64,000 nt of DNA from Isoperla grammatica (Eukaryota > Arthropoda > Insecta > Plecoptera > Perlodidae): positions 16,252,746 to 16,316,745 of the forward strand of contig OX246747.1 of the NCBI GenBank assembly GCA_945910005.1, in the 5' to 3' direction. The notes beneath the pieces were generated by a model, which was given only the letters and a program-made list of their open reading frames with translations, made no database searches and had not been told where the DNA came from. The position numbers were made by a program, and so were the translations under genes. Below, piece after piece: positions 19,841 to 30,250 of the stretch. Every line of letters begins with the position of its first letter. Positions within the stretch are counted from its first letter, which is position 1.

Positions 19841-20119
19841 GTTCCTACATTGGATGGCAAGTTGTTGCATGACCAGATATTAATAGACACGGAGGTGGAG
19901 GATGTTTCAGATGAAGACGTTGCTGTTGTGGTGGGATTGTTGTCTTTAATCTCTCCCTGTACGCCTGGTAATGATTCCCCAGTTAACAATACAATGATAG
20001 CGTCCGTAAACAGTACTCCGGCAGGTACACCTCCTAATTGTGTACCCAACTACGTAAATAACACTGCGCCAGCGCCTGAATCCGCATCACGAAAAGACGG
20101 AAGGATTCGTGTATACTAA
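19841..20119 (+). CDS. Unidentified exon-like ORF
   Basis: After GAATGCAG at 19833-19840, a possible splice acceptor, a frame of 92 codons runs to TAA at 20119. It starts acidic (DTEVEDVSDEDVAVVV) and becomes Pro/Asn/Thr-rich with a basic end. The composition is protein-like. AATAAA lies at about 20257. No family was recognised. It could be the last exon of a gene that begins upstream. Confidence 0.4.
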   Translation, partial: VPTLDGKLLHDQILIDTEVEDVSDEDVAVVVGLLSLISPCTPGNDSPVNNTMIASVNSTPAGTPPNCVPNYVNNTAPAPESASRKDGRIRVY

Positions 20120-20349
20120 ATGTCCCGTTAAAAACTAGCATGCAGAACTATGACATAACGCCGGAATGGCTATAACTTGTTGGTGATTAATTTGTGTTAC
20201 TTGTAAAGGGGACATGTATAAAATGTATTTTTGTAATATTAGCAATATGTGCGAAATAAATAATAATTAATAATAAACATTCCTACAACGTCCACCCCCA
20301 TTCATCACGCAAACTACAGTAGACCTAAAGCAGTACAGTGTTGCACCAA

Positions 20350-20593
20350 AAAATATCAAAAAGATCATACAACAAAATTGATTAATAGTAACAGTAGTAA
20401 CCTTGCGCGTAAACCCGAAACGCCAATCGCTTTAAATTGTAACTCCGAGCCCACGACTTCAATTGCAAGGCCCGCACCTCCGTTATGTTATGATAGCGAC
20501 CACATAATCCCTTCTTACTACTTCAGAACACTAGAACATAATTCCCCTCTGGACAATAATAACAAACTCAATGGTCTTACCTACTGTAATTAG
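20350..20593 (+). CDS. Unidentified short ORF
   Basis: A frame of about 80 codons, Asn/Ser/Pro-rich, ends at TAG 20591-20593. There is no ATG at its 5' end and no known domain. It may be an exon linked to 19841-20119. Support is weak. Confidence 0.25.
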
Positions 20594-20599
20594 TATGGT

Positions 20600-21102
20600 T
20601 TTTATATCTAATTAATTTTATTACTTATTATCGATTTTATAATCAAAATAACTATGCTAATGGTTATATCATTTCATTCAGACTGTAAGGCTAACCACAA
20701 CGCAGTGGGCTGTTGTTTTAAATGTTGTGTTGCAACCTTCAGATATAGTTTAACGTAGTAGTAAGTAGTAGTAGTAACGTAGAGGTACCCTCCGCCCGTA
20801 ACGTCTCATATTTGTGCAGCAAAGTGCATGCCCGCCAGAGCCAGAAATGTCCAATGGAAGTTCTGCCCAGAATGGTTTGGGGAACGTGGCTGGGATAAGC
20901 CAGTCTAGCTGCAGCCGTGTCCTCAAAACTTCTTGTGAATCTATAGTTGCGATGTCTCCACGCAGAACTAGATACCCGCTGGCCAGTGCTAACCAAATTC
21001 CCAGAATTAAGTCAGGTAAGTGCAAGAGAAGACTCAATAACATAATATATAGATCTCTAGTCTACACTTGACATGTTCTAGATGTAGGTCTACATGCTTG
21101 GT
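20600..21102. other. Mostly unassigned
   Basis: AT-rich at first. From about 20770 a GC-richer part is open in several frames on both strands but has no known domain. Confidence 0.35.
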
Positions 21103-21292
21103 AGATAGATAGATATTTGGGCTTAACGTCGTATATTTTTGCAACTTGGCTAATCAAGACGATGAGTGGGTGATAATGAAGATGCATTTGGGGGATTTTT
21201 GGAGGAGAGGGGCAAGTAGGAGAGCGCGCGAGGAAAAGGGAAAGGGGAGGAAAGGGGATTGGGGTGTAGACTGCACTTTGTCTGACTTCTCC
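21103..21292 (-). mobile_element. SINE copy 5, short
   Basis: The tail is AGATAGATAGATATTTGGGC. The copy breaks off after TCTGACTTCTCCT where copy 6 begins. Confidence 0.8.
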
Positions 21293-21533
21293 TGATTGAT
21301 TGATTGATTACTGGGGCTCAACGTCTCATATTTTTGCAACAATGGCTAATCGAGACGATGAGCGGGTGATAATGAAGATGAAAAAGATAATGATGAAGAA
21401 AAAAGCCACATCCAAATAAGATCCATTGTACGTCGCGTGGGTCGTCATACGGGAGTCCAGCAAGGGAGGGCAGGGCCAAGTGGGAGGAGAAATATTCAGT
21501 GGGATAGTGGGGGGGGGGGAAAGGACAGGGTCT
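21293..21533 (-). mobile_element. SINE copy 6, third subtype
   Basis: The GATTGATTGATTGATTAC tail is complete. The body leads into a G run and GACAGGGTCT, as in the fragments at 18.85-19.15 kb. It was inserted next to or into copy 5. Confidence 0.8.
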
Positions 21534-21699
21534 AGGGGGTGAGGTCGTCAGTAGTAGTAGGTTTCAGTAGACATCGGATACATTTGACATATTTACGCTT
21601 CTCCTGGATATGGCCTGTGAGCTTAAATACAAAGCATAGTATTTATCACATTCTATGTGTGTAGCCCTATGCTACTTGTGACAAGTGGATAGTAGGCCA

Positions 21700-21975
21700 G
21701 CCCTACTACACGGAGTAAAATATTTACGTAACAGTTCCTGCTGACCGTGTTCTGCTGTTTCAGCAAGATTTACGGTAAATTTTGCCGAACAGTATTGCTA
21801 AAACAGCATTAACACTTCTGCTAACTTAAAACTAATTTAAACAGCATAATGGATTGCAGGAACAGCAAAATGTTATGCTAGCGGTGAAATTTGCAGAACA
21901 ATATTGCTAAAACAGCAATAATGGTTCTGCTTACCTAAAAATAAAATTATTTAGCAAAATAGTTGGCTACAACAG
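21700..21975 (+). repeat. About 107-bp direct repeat rich in AACAGCA
   Basis: GAACA(G/A)TATTGCTAAAACAGCA occurs at about 21789 and 21896, with CTTCTGCTAAC-like sequence after each. Some ten CAGCA or TGCTG words fall in 270 bp. No coding content. Confidence 0.65.
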
Positions 21976-21983
21976 CAGAATAT

Positions 21984-22229
21984 CAAAAGCGAGAGAAAGC
22001 CCCAGTTTATGAGATCTGCGCCTTGGAATTCGAAATACTGGATCCTCTGTCGCCAATAAGACTGGATCTGTAACCCCCCCTTCATGACACAAGTCAGCTA
22101 TAAGCTTGAAACGATGGAAAAACCAGCACTGAAGCCAAATGAAATGGTGTTTGGCGATTTCGTTCCCGGGGTTGTTGACTTACCAGCCGAGAACCCAACA
22201 GTTACAATAACCCTAACCCCAGAGTAAGC
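21984..22229 (+). repeat. Duplicated block, copy 2, with small complete ORF
   Basis: This copy extends past the end of copy 1. A frame from ATG at about 22082 (MTQVSYKLETMEK...) runs 49 codons to TAA at about 22229, ending in a Thr/Pro/Val-rich strand-like stretch. In copy 1 the same frame is interrupted. Function unknown. Confidence 0.45.
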
Positions 22230-22450
22230 AACTGACTTCCTCAGTAACATACAAACCTAAAGGTGTATCACACTCGTCATGGTCCCAACATCGTTAAGTA
22301 ATATTAGAAAGTACTACACTGTCACACCATTGGGTGCATGTTTGCTGAGCTGCCATAGCTCACTGGAAGAGCGTGGTCAGCAACCCTACATTATTTATTG
22401 ATACATTTGTCTGACGATTGCTACATAATAATCCAGAAAGCTATTTTGCC

Positions 22451-22570
22451 TGATTGATATTTGGTCTAAACGTCTCATATTTTTGCATTGATTATTAATG
22501 GGGCTTAACGTCTCATATTTATGCAACGATGGCTAATCGAGACGATGAGCGGGTGATATATGCCGGCAGG
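22451..22570 (-). mobile_element. SINE copies 7 and 8, tails only
   Basis: Two consecutive tails (22451-22485 and 22486-22570). The second ends at GGGTGATATATGCCGGCAGG. Both lack the body. Confidence 0.75.
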
Positions 22571-23080
22571 TTACAGGGACATAAGATATTCAACCAGAAG
22601 GTGATTTTTGTAATTAGGTCACTGCCAAATAGTACCATGGAATCATTTCGGCCAGGATCTGTAAATCTAGAACAGAGTGCATCGACTACGTATCAGAAAG
22701 ATCATTGAAAGCGGTTGGTTACTCAATGGAAGGCACGACAAGTAGTGTCGCGCCCGCCCTCTACGGGCCTCAGGCGTTGGTGAAGAGGAAACTGAGGGAA
22801 GGGAATGGGATGAATGGACAGGGGACTGAGAGTTTGGAACACGAGCTATTGCGAAGGTTTGCAACTGCAGCGTACCATATGGTTAAGTGTAAATTATCTA
22901 GCGATTAGGTCGGACGATGCACAGTGCTGTGGCAGTACAGAGTGCCAACCTCATATTTCATGACATTAATAGCATTAGTATTTAAAGTTCAATAAGGTGA
23001 TAGTTATTGGCAAGTTTGACATTCCGGCAGTTATGACAAATGTTTGTATAAATTATTTAACCAGCTAACACATGTTTTTA
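22571..23080 (+). other. Small unidentified open frames
   Basis: ATG at about 22634 opens a frame of about 24 codons. A frame through 22705-22908 is basic and mixed in composition. Neither has a known domain. Both look like pieces of the same broken element. Confidence 0.25.
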
Positions 23081-23082
23081 GA

Positions 23083-23629
23083 ATGGACTGTACGGACAGC
23101 GCACGTGTGCCTACGCATATGTGTTCACCCAAAAGTACCCTCAAGAGATACAGTTACATTTTACTCCCAAATCGAACAGTGCATTTTTCTCACGAAGTAA
23201 TCAATGATGATTGATTAATGGGGCTTAACGTCTCATATTTATGCAACGATGGCTAATCGAGACGATGAGCGGGTGATAATGAAGATGAGAAAGATGATAA
23301 TGAAGAATAAAGCCACATCCAAATCAGATCCATTGAACGTCCCGTGAGTCGTCATACGGGAGTCCAGCAAGGGAGGGCAGGGCCAAGTGGGAGGAGAAAT
23401 ATTCAATGGGACAGTGGGGGGGAAAGGGGATTGGGGTGTGGACTGCACTTCGTCTGACTTCTCCTCCTCGACCAGTCCGGCTTGGGTGGCCCTACCAGAA
23501 GCATACGCTTCCGCCGGCATAGCTCTCGGGATCAACAAAGCACGCAAACCTGCCCACCACGATAAGGTGGCAGTCCTTGGGCAGGACGAAGTAATCAAAC
23601 CCAAAAGATTGTGCAACAGGAAGTGCTAA
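23083..23629 (+). pseudogene. 50-codon ORF split by a SINE
   Basis: ATG at 23083 opens a frame up to the SINE at 23205. After the SINE and its duplicated target the frame continues at 23599 to TAA at 23627-23629. The restored length is 51 codons including stop, with Cys, Lys and Arg enriched. Frame continuity across the insertion is the main support. No family was recognised. Confidence 0.4.
23205..23585 (-). mobile_element. SINE copy 9, 13-bp TSD
   Basis: Full-length long type. ACGAAGTAATCAA lies at 23192-23204 and 23586-23598. Confidence 0.92.
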
Positions 23630-23696
23630 GCGCGTACTAGGCCTTCCAGCTTCTTCAGCTCACACGTGTGTGATAGCATTGTGCAACACTGCGTAG

Positions 23697-23969
23697 CAAC
23701 ACCCGCGACAAACCAACGAAAATCGGTTACCCCCCACCCCACTTCACACCGTAGATTCCAAAACGGACAAAGACACGCTACCCACTCAACCAACAGTACC
23801 ACCCGTGGACGGACGAGTCTGTCAGGAGCAGCGGCGAGACTTCTCCAGGACCAGGGAGGAGCCTAGACAACGGGTCCGTTCAACATGCCTCAAACTTAGG
23901 CATTTATTGAATAGACAACAACTACTACAACCAGAACAAACAACAACAACAACAAGACGTAACGTATAA
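23697..23969 (+). CDS. Unidentified basic ORF
   Basis: A frame of 90 codons follows an in-frame TAG and ends at TAA 23967-23969. It is rich in Arg, Gln, Pro and Thr (for example EQRRDFSRTREEPRQRVRST) and ends in a CAA/ACA simple repeat. There is no ATG near its start. It may be a terminal exon. Confidence 0.3.
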   Translation, partial: QHPRQTNENRLPPTPLHTVDSKTDKDTLPTQPTVPPVDGRVCQEQRRDFSRTREEPRQRVRSTCLKLRHLLNRQQLLQPEQTTTTTRRNV

Positions 23970-24476
23970 ACAAAAGACCATGATCTAAAACAAAAAACTT
24001 AAAAACATGTAACAAAACAAAGAACTTTGCAAGAATTCGAAGGCCAAGGCCAACTTTCATTAAAAAGTCAAACTGCCTATAACATCATTGTTTTGATACT
24101 TTTGTTATTTCATATTTTGTATTTTATAATATACTGGCCCCATTTTTAATTTGAAGGTTTTACTATTGTTGTTTGCTCTTCGAATTTATTTCAGTAATTG
24201 TTTTTAAATAAATACGAAACATTTTTATTAAAACTTCAAGATAGACAATTTTTATAGCGTCAGTGAAAAGCTAAACCATGTGAAACATGGTCCAACTCCA
24301 GTCGCATAAATACTATTTCTGCACTTTGATCTTAGTTGAAATTGTGAACTTTCAAGTATATTCTGAATTATCAATAATTAGTATTAAATTAACCATATGG
24401 AAGTCAACAATAAGGCGTATTTTGTAAAAATTGGAAGTGTCATGTTTCACTTAAATTCACCTCACAGTTTAGTCGC
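23970..24476. other. AT-rich, no gene
   Basis: No supportable frame or repeat. It lies 3' of the minus-strand zinc-finger gene and may include its 3' UTR. Confidence 0.5.
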
Positions 24477-25652
24477 TCAAGGCATTGGCTTTTTCTTCCC
24501 GCACCGGAAAATAGTATGAAGAGTGAGATGCTTCAGCGAGGGGAATATTAGTCCACACCTGCACGTCATGCTCGAAGTGTTCTCCGAGTATGTGGAGTAG
24601 GATGCCGAGGGCTGTAACTTGAGGTGTACGTACTGTGTCTGCAAGGGGTCGATGGGGGAGTTTTCTACAGATGTCGAGGGCTGTAACTTGAGGTGTACGT
24701 ACTGTGACTGCAAGGGGTCGATGGGAGATTCTTCCACAGATGTCGAGGGCTGTGACTTGAGGTGTACGTACTGTGTCTGCAAGGGGTCGATGGGGGAGTT
24801 TTCTACAGATGTCGAGGGCTGTAACTTGAGGTGTACGTACTGTGACTGCAAGGGGTCGATGGGAGATTCTTCCACAGATGTCGAAGGCTGTGGCTTGAAG
24901 GTTGCCAAGGGTAAAACCACCGGACGTAGAGACGGCTTTCGTTTTAGGGGTGGATTCATGACGTCTACGACGGGTGGTACATTCAGACGTACGAAATGGT
25001 TTGCATTGGAGGCTATCAAGGGTGTTACCTTGAAGAATGGGCGTTGCTCGAGGTCGCTGACGATTGTGGGCGGTGCCTCGTCATGTACAATGGGCGGTGT
25101 CATCAGAAAGACATGAGGCTCGAACGGGCCCATGACCTTCAGACATGGCTGTGGCTTGAAGGTTGTCGACGGACCGACTTGCGTACAACACCTTGATGTG
25201 CCTTCAGGCGGACGTAAGGCCCGTTTGCTTGGGGCGGTTTCAAGCGTAGTGCCGAGGGTACCCTGGTCCTCTTCGCTGCCGGTTGGCGTACAGGCGGGAT
25301 TGTTGATCGAGTTTTCGGTGTTTTCACCTGTCGCTGTTTCTTCCCTTCTAAATTCAACGTTGATAACCCATCTTTTGGCGATGAATTATGTGCCTGTGTT
25401 ATTATCGATCGCGGTACGTATCTAGTAACGGGTCGAGATACCGAGGGGGGCTTCGAATTGGGTGCAGACCGGTGTTTTTGTTGTGGTTTTGGTAGTTTTA
25501 TGGTTATCTTTATCTTAGGCGGTGCGAAACACTTTATGCGCATGTGGTAGACCATTCCACGCTTGTAAAGATAGCCCTTCCCACATTTAGAACACAGAAA
25601 GGGGCGCTTTCCTACTTCCTGGTCTTCATCCACAGTTTCCACGTCCACGATT
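24477..25652 (-). pseudogene. Zinc-finger gene, 3' exon with coding minisatellite; one frame break
   Basis: Reading on minus, an acceptor (TCTGTTTACAG) precedes an open frame at 25652. It begins acidic and has a finger CSKCGKGYLYKRGMVYHMRI ending KC, spaced C-X2-C-X12-H-X4-C as in arthropod lola-type fingers. A Pro/Lys/Arg-rich part follows, and the frame stops at 25139. A second frame, open across the same place (ATG at 25133), carries five 23-residue repeats (unit QPSTSVEESPIDPLQSQYV plus four residues) and ends with another finger (C-X-C-X12-H-X4-C) at 24477. A +1 shift near 25140-25200 would join them into about 390 residues, so this may be a frameshifted pseudogene, a sequence error or an unseen short intron. 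Upstream exons were not found. Confidence 0.6.
24608..24895 (-). repeat. Coding 69-bp minisatellite with 138-bp higher order
   Basis: The 69-bp unit repeats about four times inside the minus-strand gene. Two variants alternate (ENSPIDPLQTQ and EESPIDPLQSQ), making a 138-bp higher-order unit. The gene's frame is kept. Confidence 0.85.
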
Positions 25653-27192
25653 TCTGTAAACAGAGGTTACAAGAAAAATAGCCAATCTGTTTGTAATGAA
25701 TAACGGACGAACGTCAAATATAGTAATGTATATAGCTATTTTATAGAAAATTACAAAAAGATCTATCATAATAATAATAATGTCGAAGACAGTAAACCAG
25801 GAAGTGCACTAAGGAGACCTTGGAGTGCAGTGGTCTCCTGACTCCTGGTGGGTATACAATATAAACCTAAACAAAACACATCCCTCAATATAGATTAGAA
25901 ATATATTTGAAGTATACATCTACAAGGTATGAGGTAAATGATCTACGAAAGCACTCTCAAAACGCATAAAATTCCACCAAAATTGCAATGGAAACGATAA
26001 CAAAAACGGGACTATGCGCCCTAGATCCGTAGTGGCTGGGCTGTGAGTTTCATCTCCAAACCTCTAAAGTAAGGCATGCTTACGACACAGCCGATTTTAT
26101 ATTTCTTTAGTTCTTACCATCTAATTAAAACAGGTCAATTAATTATTCAGATTCAGTTCCAAGAACGGTTTAAACATCAAACAAAAAGCAATGAGAAACA
26201 AAATTCCTTCTTTTAAAAAATTGTTGATAAAAGTGATTGATTGTATGGGTCTAGGTCTAATATTCTTGTAGGTATGCTATAATACCCTCATTTAAAGTAT
26301 ATTCTGGTTTACTAAGGCCTAGGCCTAGGACTAGTCCTTCACATTCTACAATGGTCACTAACAATGATAAATGCTACGGCAACGGTAACGATGAAAGCTG
26401 TGGTTCAGAATTATTATTATTATTATTTTTAATGTGGTTTAAAGGCACAAAACACCTGGGTCATCAGTGCCTTTGGTGTAATAAATTGGTCATCATTGGG
26501 AAATGGTCGCTTCAGCAGAGATCCGGCAAGACGTCTCATCGGGAGGTATGTAGGAAAGTACTAGTTTCACGTCCGGATAGACACAGACGCAATCGGCCTT
26601 CTTACAGTGCAGTCGGGCCCCGGCCCTGAGATGGTTCCCATGGGTCCTCCTGCACTGGGCATACAACCGACGCAACCTGTGCCCAAGCCGAAGTGCTGTC
26701 AAATCAATCAGAGAGTCGAATCATAACCTAATCATTGCTAGGGTCGTCATCAGGGGAACAAGCCGTAAACAAACCATTTCGGGGGGGGGGGGGGGGGGGA
26801 CTGGTGGCGTTTGGATCGCAAAGAGGGCTGGCACGGATGAGAAAGAAGGTAATGAAAGTAAGAAGAGAAAGGATGATAAAGGCAAAAGAAAAAAGTGATG
26901 ATTTAAGATGTGCACGAGAGCCCTCTTTACGGGCACCGGTCACCACGAGGAGGGACCCACCTCGACCGGTATTTTTATTTCTGTGAACAACAGTTTTTAA
27001 CTGACAAAGCATAAACATTAAATAAATAAACCATAATTCAGAAAGAACACTATGTAAGCCAATGTGTGCTTATTTTATTAATTAAATTTGTATGCACTTT
27101 GAAATTATAATAAATGGAATATGGAAATAGGAACAGATGATGATTTTTCCTACTTTTAATACATTTACTTATTCACACGTCAACAGCAACAG
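25653..27192. other. Mostly non-coding; G17 tract and worn repeat
   Basis: AT-rich to 26400. At 26400-26720 a GC-richer stretch begins with AATGTGGTTTAAAGGCACAA and looks like another dispersed repeat, but I have no second copy to compare. A run of about 17 G lies at about 26780-26799. Several TAGGCCTA-type words lie at 26317-26335. Confidence 0.4.
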
Positions 27193-27344
27193 GTGCATTG
27201 GTAGCACAAGGGGCCGAAATGATTGGGGTAGTGAGAGAGCTGATAACTCTTCACGAGGAGCGGCAATCTACTTTGGACAATGTTTTAGCAGGAATTCTAA
27301 CAATTCTGCAAACGCATAGCAATCATCTAAATGCACAGAAATAA
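27193..27344 (+). CDS. Possible terminal exon, helical C-terminus
   Basis: After CAGCAACAG (acceptor at 27191-27192) a frame of 50 codons runs to TAA at 27342-27344. It reads as one long amphipathic helix (GAEMIGVVRELITLHEERQS). Such ends occur in Myb/SANT-like partner proteins of Harbinger transposons (NAIF1-like), but this is only a resemblance in character. No other exon was found. Confidence 0.3.
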
Positions 27345-28142
27345 ATCCATTCATGAATAATTCTGTTTCATTTTGAACCTGTTAATGTAATGTACTTTTA
27401 TTTAATGGATTCTTGAGTGCTTTCTATAGTACTAAAATTACTACTTAAGTATCAACCCCATGAGAAGACGCTAAGTTGGTTTATATGACTTACCTGCTGA
27501 TCATCATAATATACTTCTTTTATTTATCATCATTATTAATGTATACAAAGTTATATTAATTGTCATCCTTTGGTAATCATTTTATAACTGAAAAGAATAG
27601 ACATTAAATAAATAAACAGTAAATAAAAAAAATAAAAAATAAGGAAGTAGTTGATGGTTAAACATCCAACAAATTTCCTTAAATTAGTCTAAAATGATTA
27701 CTTTAAATCAATATGTCTGTGTCAAGTGTGCATAAGATAATTTTTTGGGCTTAATATTAATTGTATATTTAAACGTTACTGTTCATGGTTATATGTGACA
27801 GTATTTGGGCCAAATTATTATCCAAAAATAATTATTTGTATGTAGGCCTACCATACTATCTAAAAAAAAACAGAAAAATTAATCTGAATTGGTCATTAAC
27901 ATTATATTAGGAATTATAGTATCATTAAAGAGATTTAGAATTATCTTCACAATAGTAAGCTGATGTAAGTAGGTAGAGTTAAAAATTAAAATAAATTTAG
28001 AGTTGCCTTTACTTATGACCTAATAAATTCAAACAGTTGTGTGAAAATTTTGAATATCACCATTGATAACACTGGTAGAATGAATCTTGAAAATTTCACC
28101 AGAGTAGTATTAATACCCTTATACAATGTGACAATTATAGTG
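27345..28142. other. AT-rich, no gene
   Basis: No frame, repeat or RNA motif could be supported. Confidence 0.5.
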
Positions 28143-28870
28143 TCAGAGTGTTCTACTTGTCGCTTCCGTCGCGTGATCGACAGGTGTTCTACTTGGCGCT
28201 TCTGTCGCGCGATCGACAGGTGTTCTACTTGGCGCTTCCGTCGCGTGATCGACAGGTGTTCTACTTGTCGCTTCTGTCGCGCGATCGACAGGTGTTCTAC
28301 TTGGCGCTTCTGTCGCGCGATCGACAGGTGTTCTACTTGGCGCTTCCGTCGCGTGATCGACAGGTGTTCTACTTGTCGCTTCTGTCGCGCGATCGACAGG
28401 TGTTCTACTTGGCGCTTCCGTCGCGCGATCGACAGGTGTTCTACTTGTCGCTTCTGTCGCGCGATCGACAGGTGTTCTACTTGGCGCTTCCGTCGCGCGA
28501 TCGACAGGTGTTCTACTTGGCGCTTCCGTCGCGTGATCGACAGGTGTTCTACTTGGCGCTTCGGTCGCGCGATCGACAGGTGTTCTACTTGGCGCTTCTG
28601 TCGCGCGATCGACAGGTGTTCTACTTGGCGCTTCCGTCGCGTGATCGACAGGTGTTCTACTTGGCGCTTCTGTCGCGCGATCGACAGGTGTTCTACTTGG
28701 CGCTTCTGTCGCGCGATCGACAGGTGTTCTACTTGGCGCTTCCATCGCGCGATCGACAGGTGTTCTACTTGGCGCTTCTGTCGCGCGATCGACAGGTGTT
28801 CTACTTGGCGCTTCCGTCGCGCGATCGACAGGTGTTCTACTTGACGCTTTGGTCGCGTGATCGACAGGTG
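28143..28870 (+). repeat. 36-bp minisatellite of hairpin units, about 20 copies
   Basis: The unit is TGTTCTACTTGGCGCTTCTG followed by TCGCGCGATCGACAGG. CTGTCG and CGACAG in each unit can pair across CGCGAT. Variants with CCGTCG weaken the pair by one base. Because 36 is divisible by three, frames stay open on both strands (200-267 codons), without any sign of a real protein. Confidence 0.9.
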
Positions 28871-29020
28871 TTCTATTTTGTTGGTTTTCTTAACCAGAGA
28901 TAATGATTAATAGACTGACGAGGGCATTCGTATTGCGACGTTCGAGGTGAAATTCTAGGATCGTCGCAAGATGAACATAAGCGAAAGCATTTGCCGAGAA
29001 AGCTACCATTAATCAAGAAC
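28871..29020 (+). rRNA. 18S rRNA fragment (pseudogene), about 150 bp
   Basis: From TTCTATTTTGTTGGTTTTC to ATTAATCAAGAAC the sequence follows the conserved central part of eukaryotic 18S rRNA. It includes GGGCATTCGTATTGCGACGT, GAGGTGAAATTCT.GGATCGTCGCAAGA and GCGAAAGCATTTGCC. Substitutions at invariant places (for example TTCTAGGAT for TTCTTGGAT) mark it as non-functional. It starts exactly where the 36-bp minisatellite ends, and no other rRNA part is present. Confidence 0.88.
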
Positions 29021-29149
29021 CTCCCAATCCGTCAGGTTTTGTTACGAAAATCTCAAGAAAAATACTAGAAAATGGTTAGCAGAGGAACAAGTGAACATCT
29101 ACAAGACAAGTAAATTGTTGATTAAATATTTATTTTTTAATTAAGCGTG

Positions 29150-29340
29150 ACTCAAGTCAGCCTAGGCTTAGCCTATGAGCAAGGGCCAGGGCCTAGGCCG
29201 AAAGTACGTTGCGCAAGGGCTAGGGTCTAGGTCTAGGCTGGCCAGGGCTATATGATAGCCTGGGGTTCGATACCCAGGTACGCCCCTCCAAGTCAAGAGC
29301 TCCCGGGTTCGATCTACAGGCGAATGCCTCATCGAAGAAG
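29150..29340. repeat. TAGGCCTA-rich patch with two B-box-like words
   Basis: GCCTAGG/TAGGCC words are dense at 29160-29240. GGGGTTCGATACCC (about 29270) and CCGGGTTCGATCTAC (about 29305) resemble pol III B boxes and may be worn tRNA-derived pieces. No cloverleaf forms. Confidence 0.35.
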
Positions 29341-29721
29341 GAATTAAGAGGATCTTTCACCACAACCAGATCAGGTACCAAGAAATGTTGTCAGTCGTTG
29401 TCTCCCTAAATGTCAAATTCTCTATTGTATATTACTTGTATTGAAGGTATTCAAAGAGCGTGTAAGGTCATTAGAGGGTAGTTGGGCAACTAACCAATTA
29501 CTATTTAAGAATATGCAATAGCTGTTGCACAGTGATAGTCGAGAACTTTTCGAACATCTTGATGAATAAAAAAAATTGCTCCGCCTTCATTACATGAGTA
29601 TTTTCTGGATTGATTGGTTGATTGATTGATTGATCGATTGATTAATGTGGCGCGCCTTCGATCGAGGAGCGCGCGCGCCTCGACGCGTGCCTAGGGCACA
29701 ACAATGATTGATCGTAATGTA

Positions 29722-29975
29722 GATCGTGTTGTATTGAGAGATTCACTTCGCTTCGCTCGCTCATCTAAATAATTGCCTTCGTCTTAATTACAGTCCGACG
29801 AGTGCGAGGTGGTGGGCCTCGTCACGGCCGTGTCCTCGGCCGGGCAGTCCGGCATAAGTGCCCCTACTGCGGCAGCTGCACCGCCTCCCTCACGCAGCAC
29901 CACATCCGGTACCACAAGGTACCGGGTAAACTCGCGGCGCTGCGCACACAGCGACATAAGCAAAACGCACACACA
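29722..29975 (+). pseudogene. Partial paralogue of zinc-finger gene exon 5
   Basis: AGATCGTGTTGTATTGAGAG through the acceptor TTAATTACAG (ending 29793) matches the intron before exon 5 of the 9.7-12 kb gene. The exon that follows keeps TCCGACGAGTGCGAG and the finger CPYCGSCTASLTQHHIRYH. The finger is in a different frame from the exon start, so a shift of one or two bases lies between. No other exon of the gene was found nearby. A dead partial duplicate is most likely. Confidence 0.7.
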
Positions 29976-30250
29976 CAATAGTTGTACGGGACGCCAACAA
30001 CGCCTGGTTGTTGCACTCTACTGGTGCACAACACCGAATACAAACACCATCAAGACAAAGGGCTCATTTGGAGAACTCCTCGAGTTAAGACGGATAAAAA
30101 CTCAAAGCGCCATGCCCAGGAGTGGACCAGGTGGGCGGTATGTTCGCGCCAAGACGTTGTTGTGATTTGAGTTGTTCGCATTACGTCATTTACTTTCCCC
30201 TCTACGAATTTTCGTTCCCCTACTATCTCGTACCGATCCCGCGATAGTAG

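Noticed and set aside
24619..25116. 165-codon plus-strand Cys-rich ORF
   Set aside because: It is antisense to the coding 69-bp repeat. The minus frame has fingers at both ends and a splice acceptor, so it is the better reading.
28143..28870. CRISPR-like array
   Set aside because: Units are contiguous with no spacers, there are no cas genes, and the DNA is eukaryotic.
28041..28903. 200-267 codon ORFs on both strands in the 36-bp array
   Set aside because: They are period shadows. The plus frame even runs into the 18S rRNA fragment, which is not coding.
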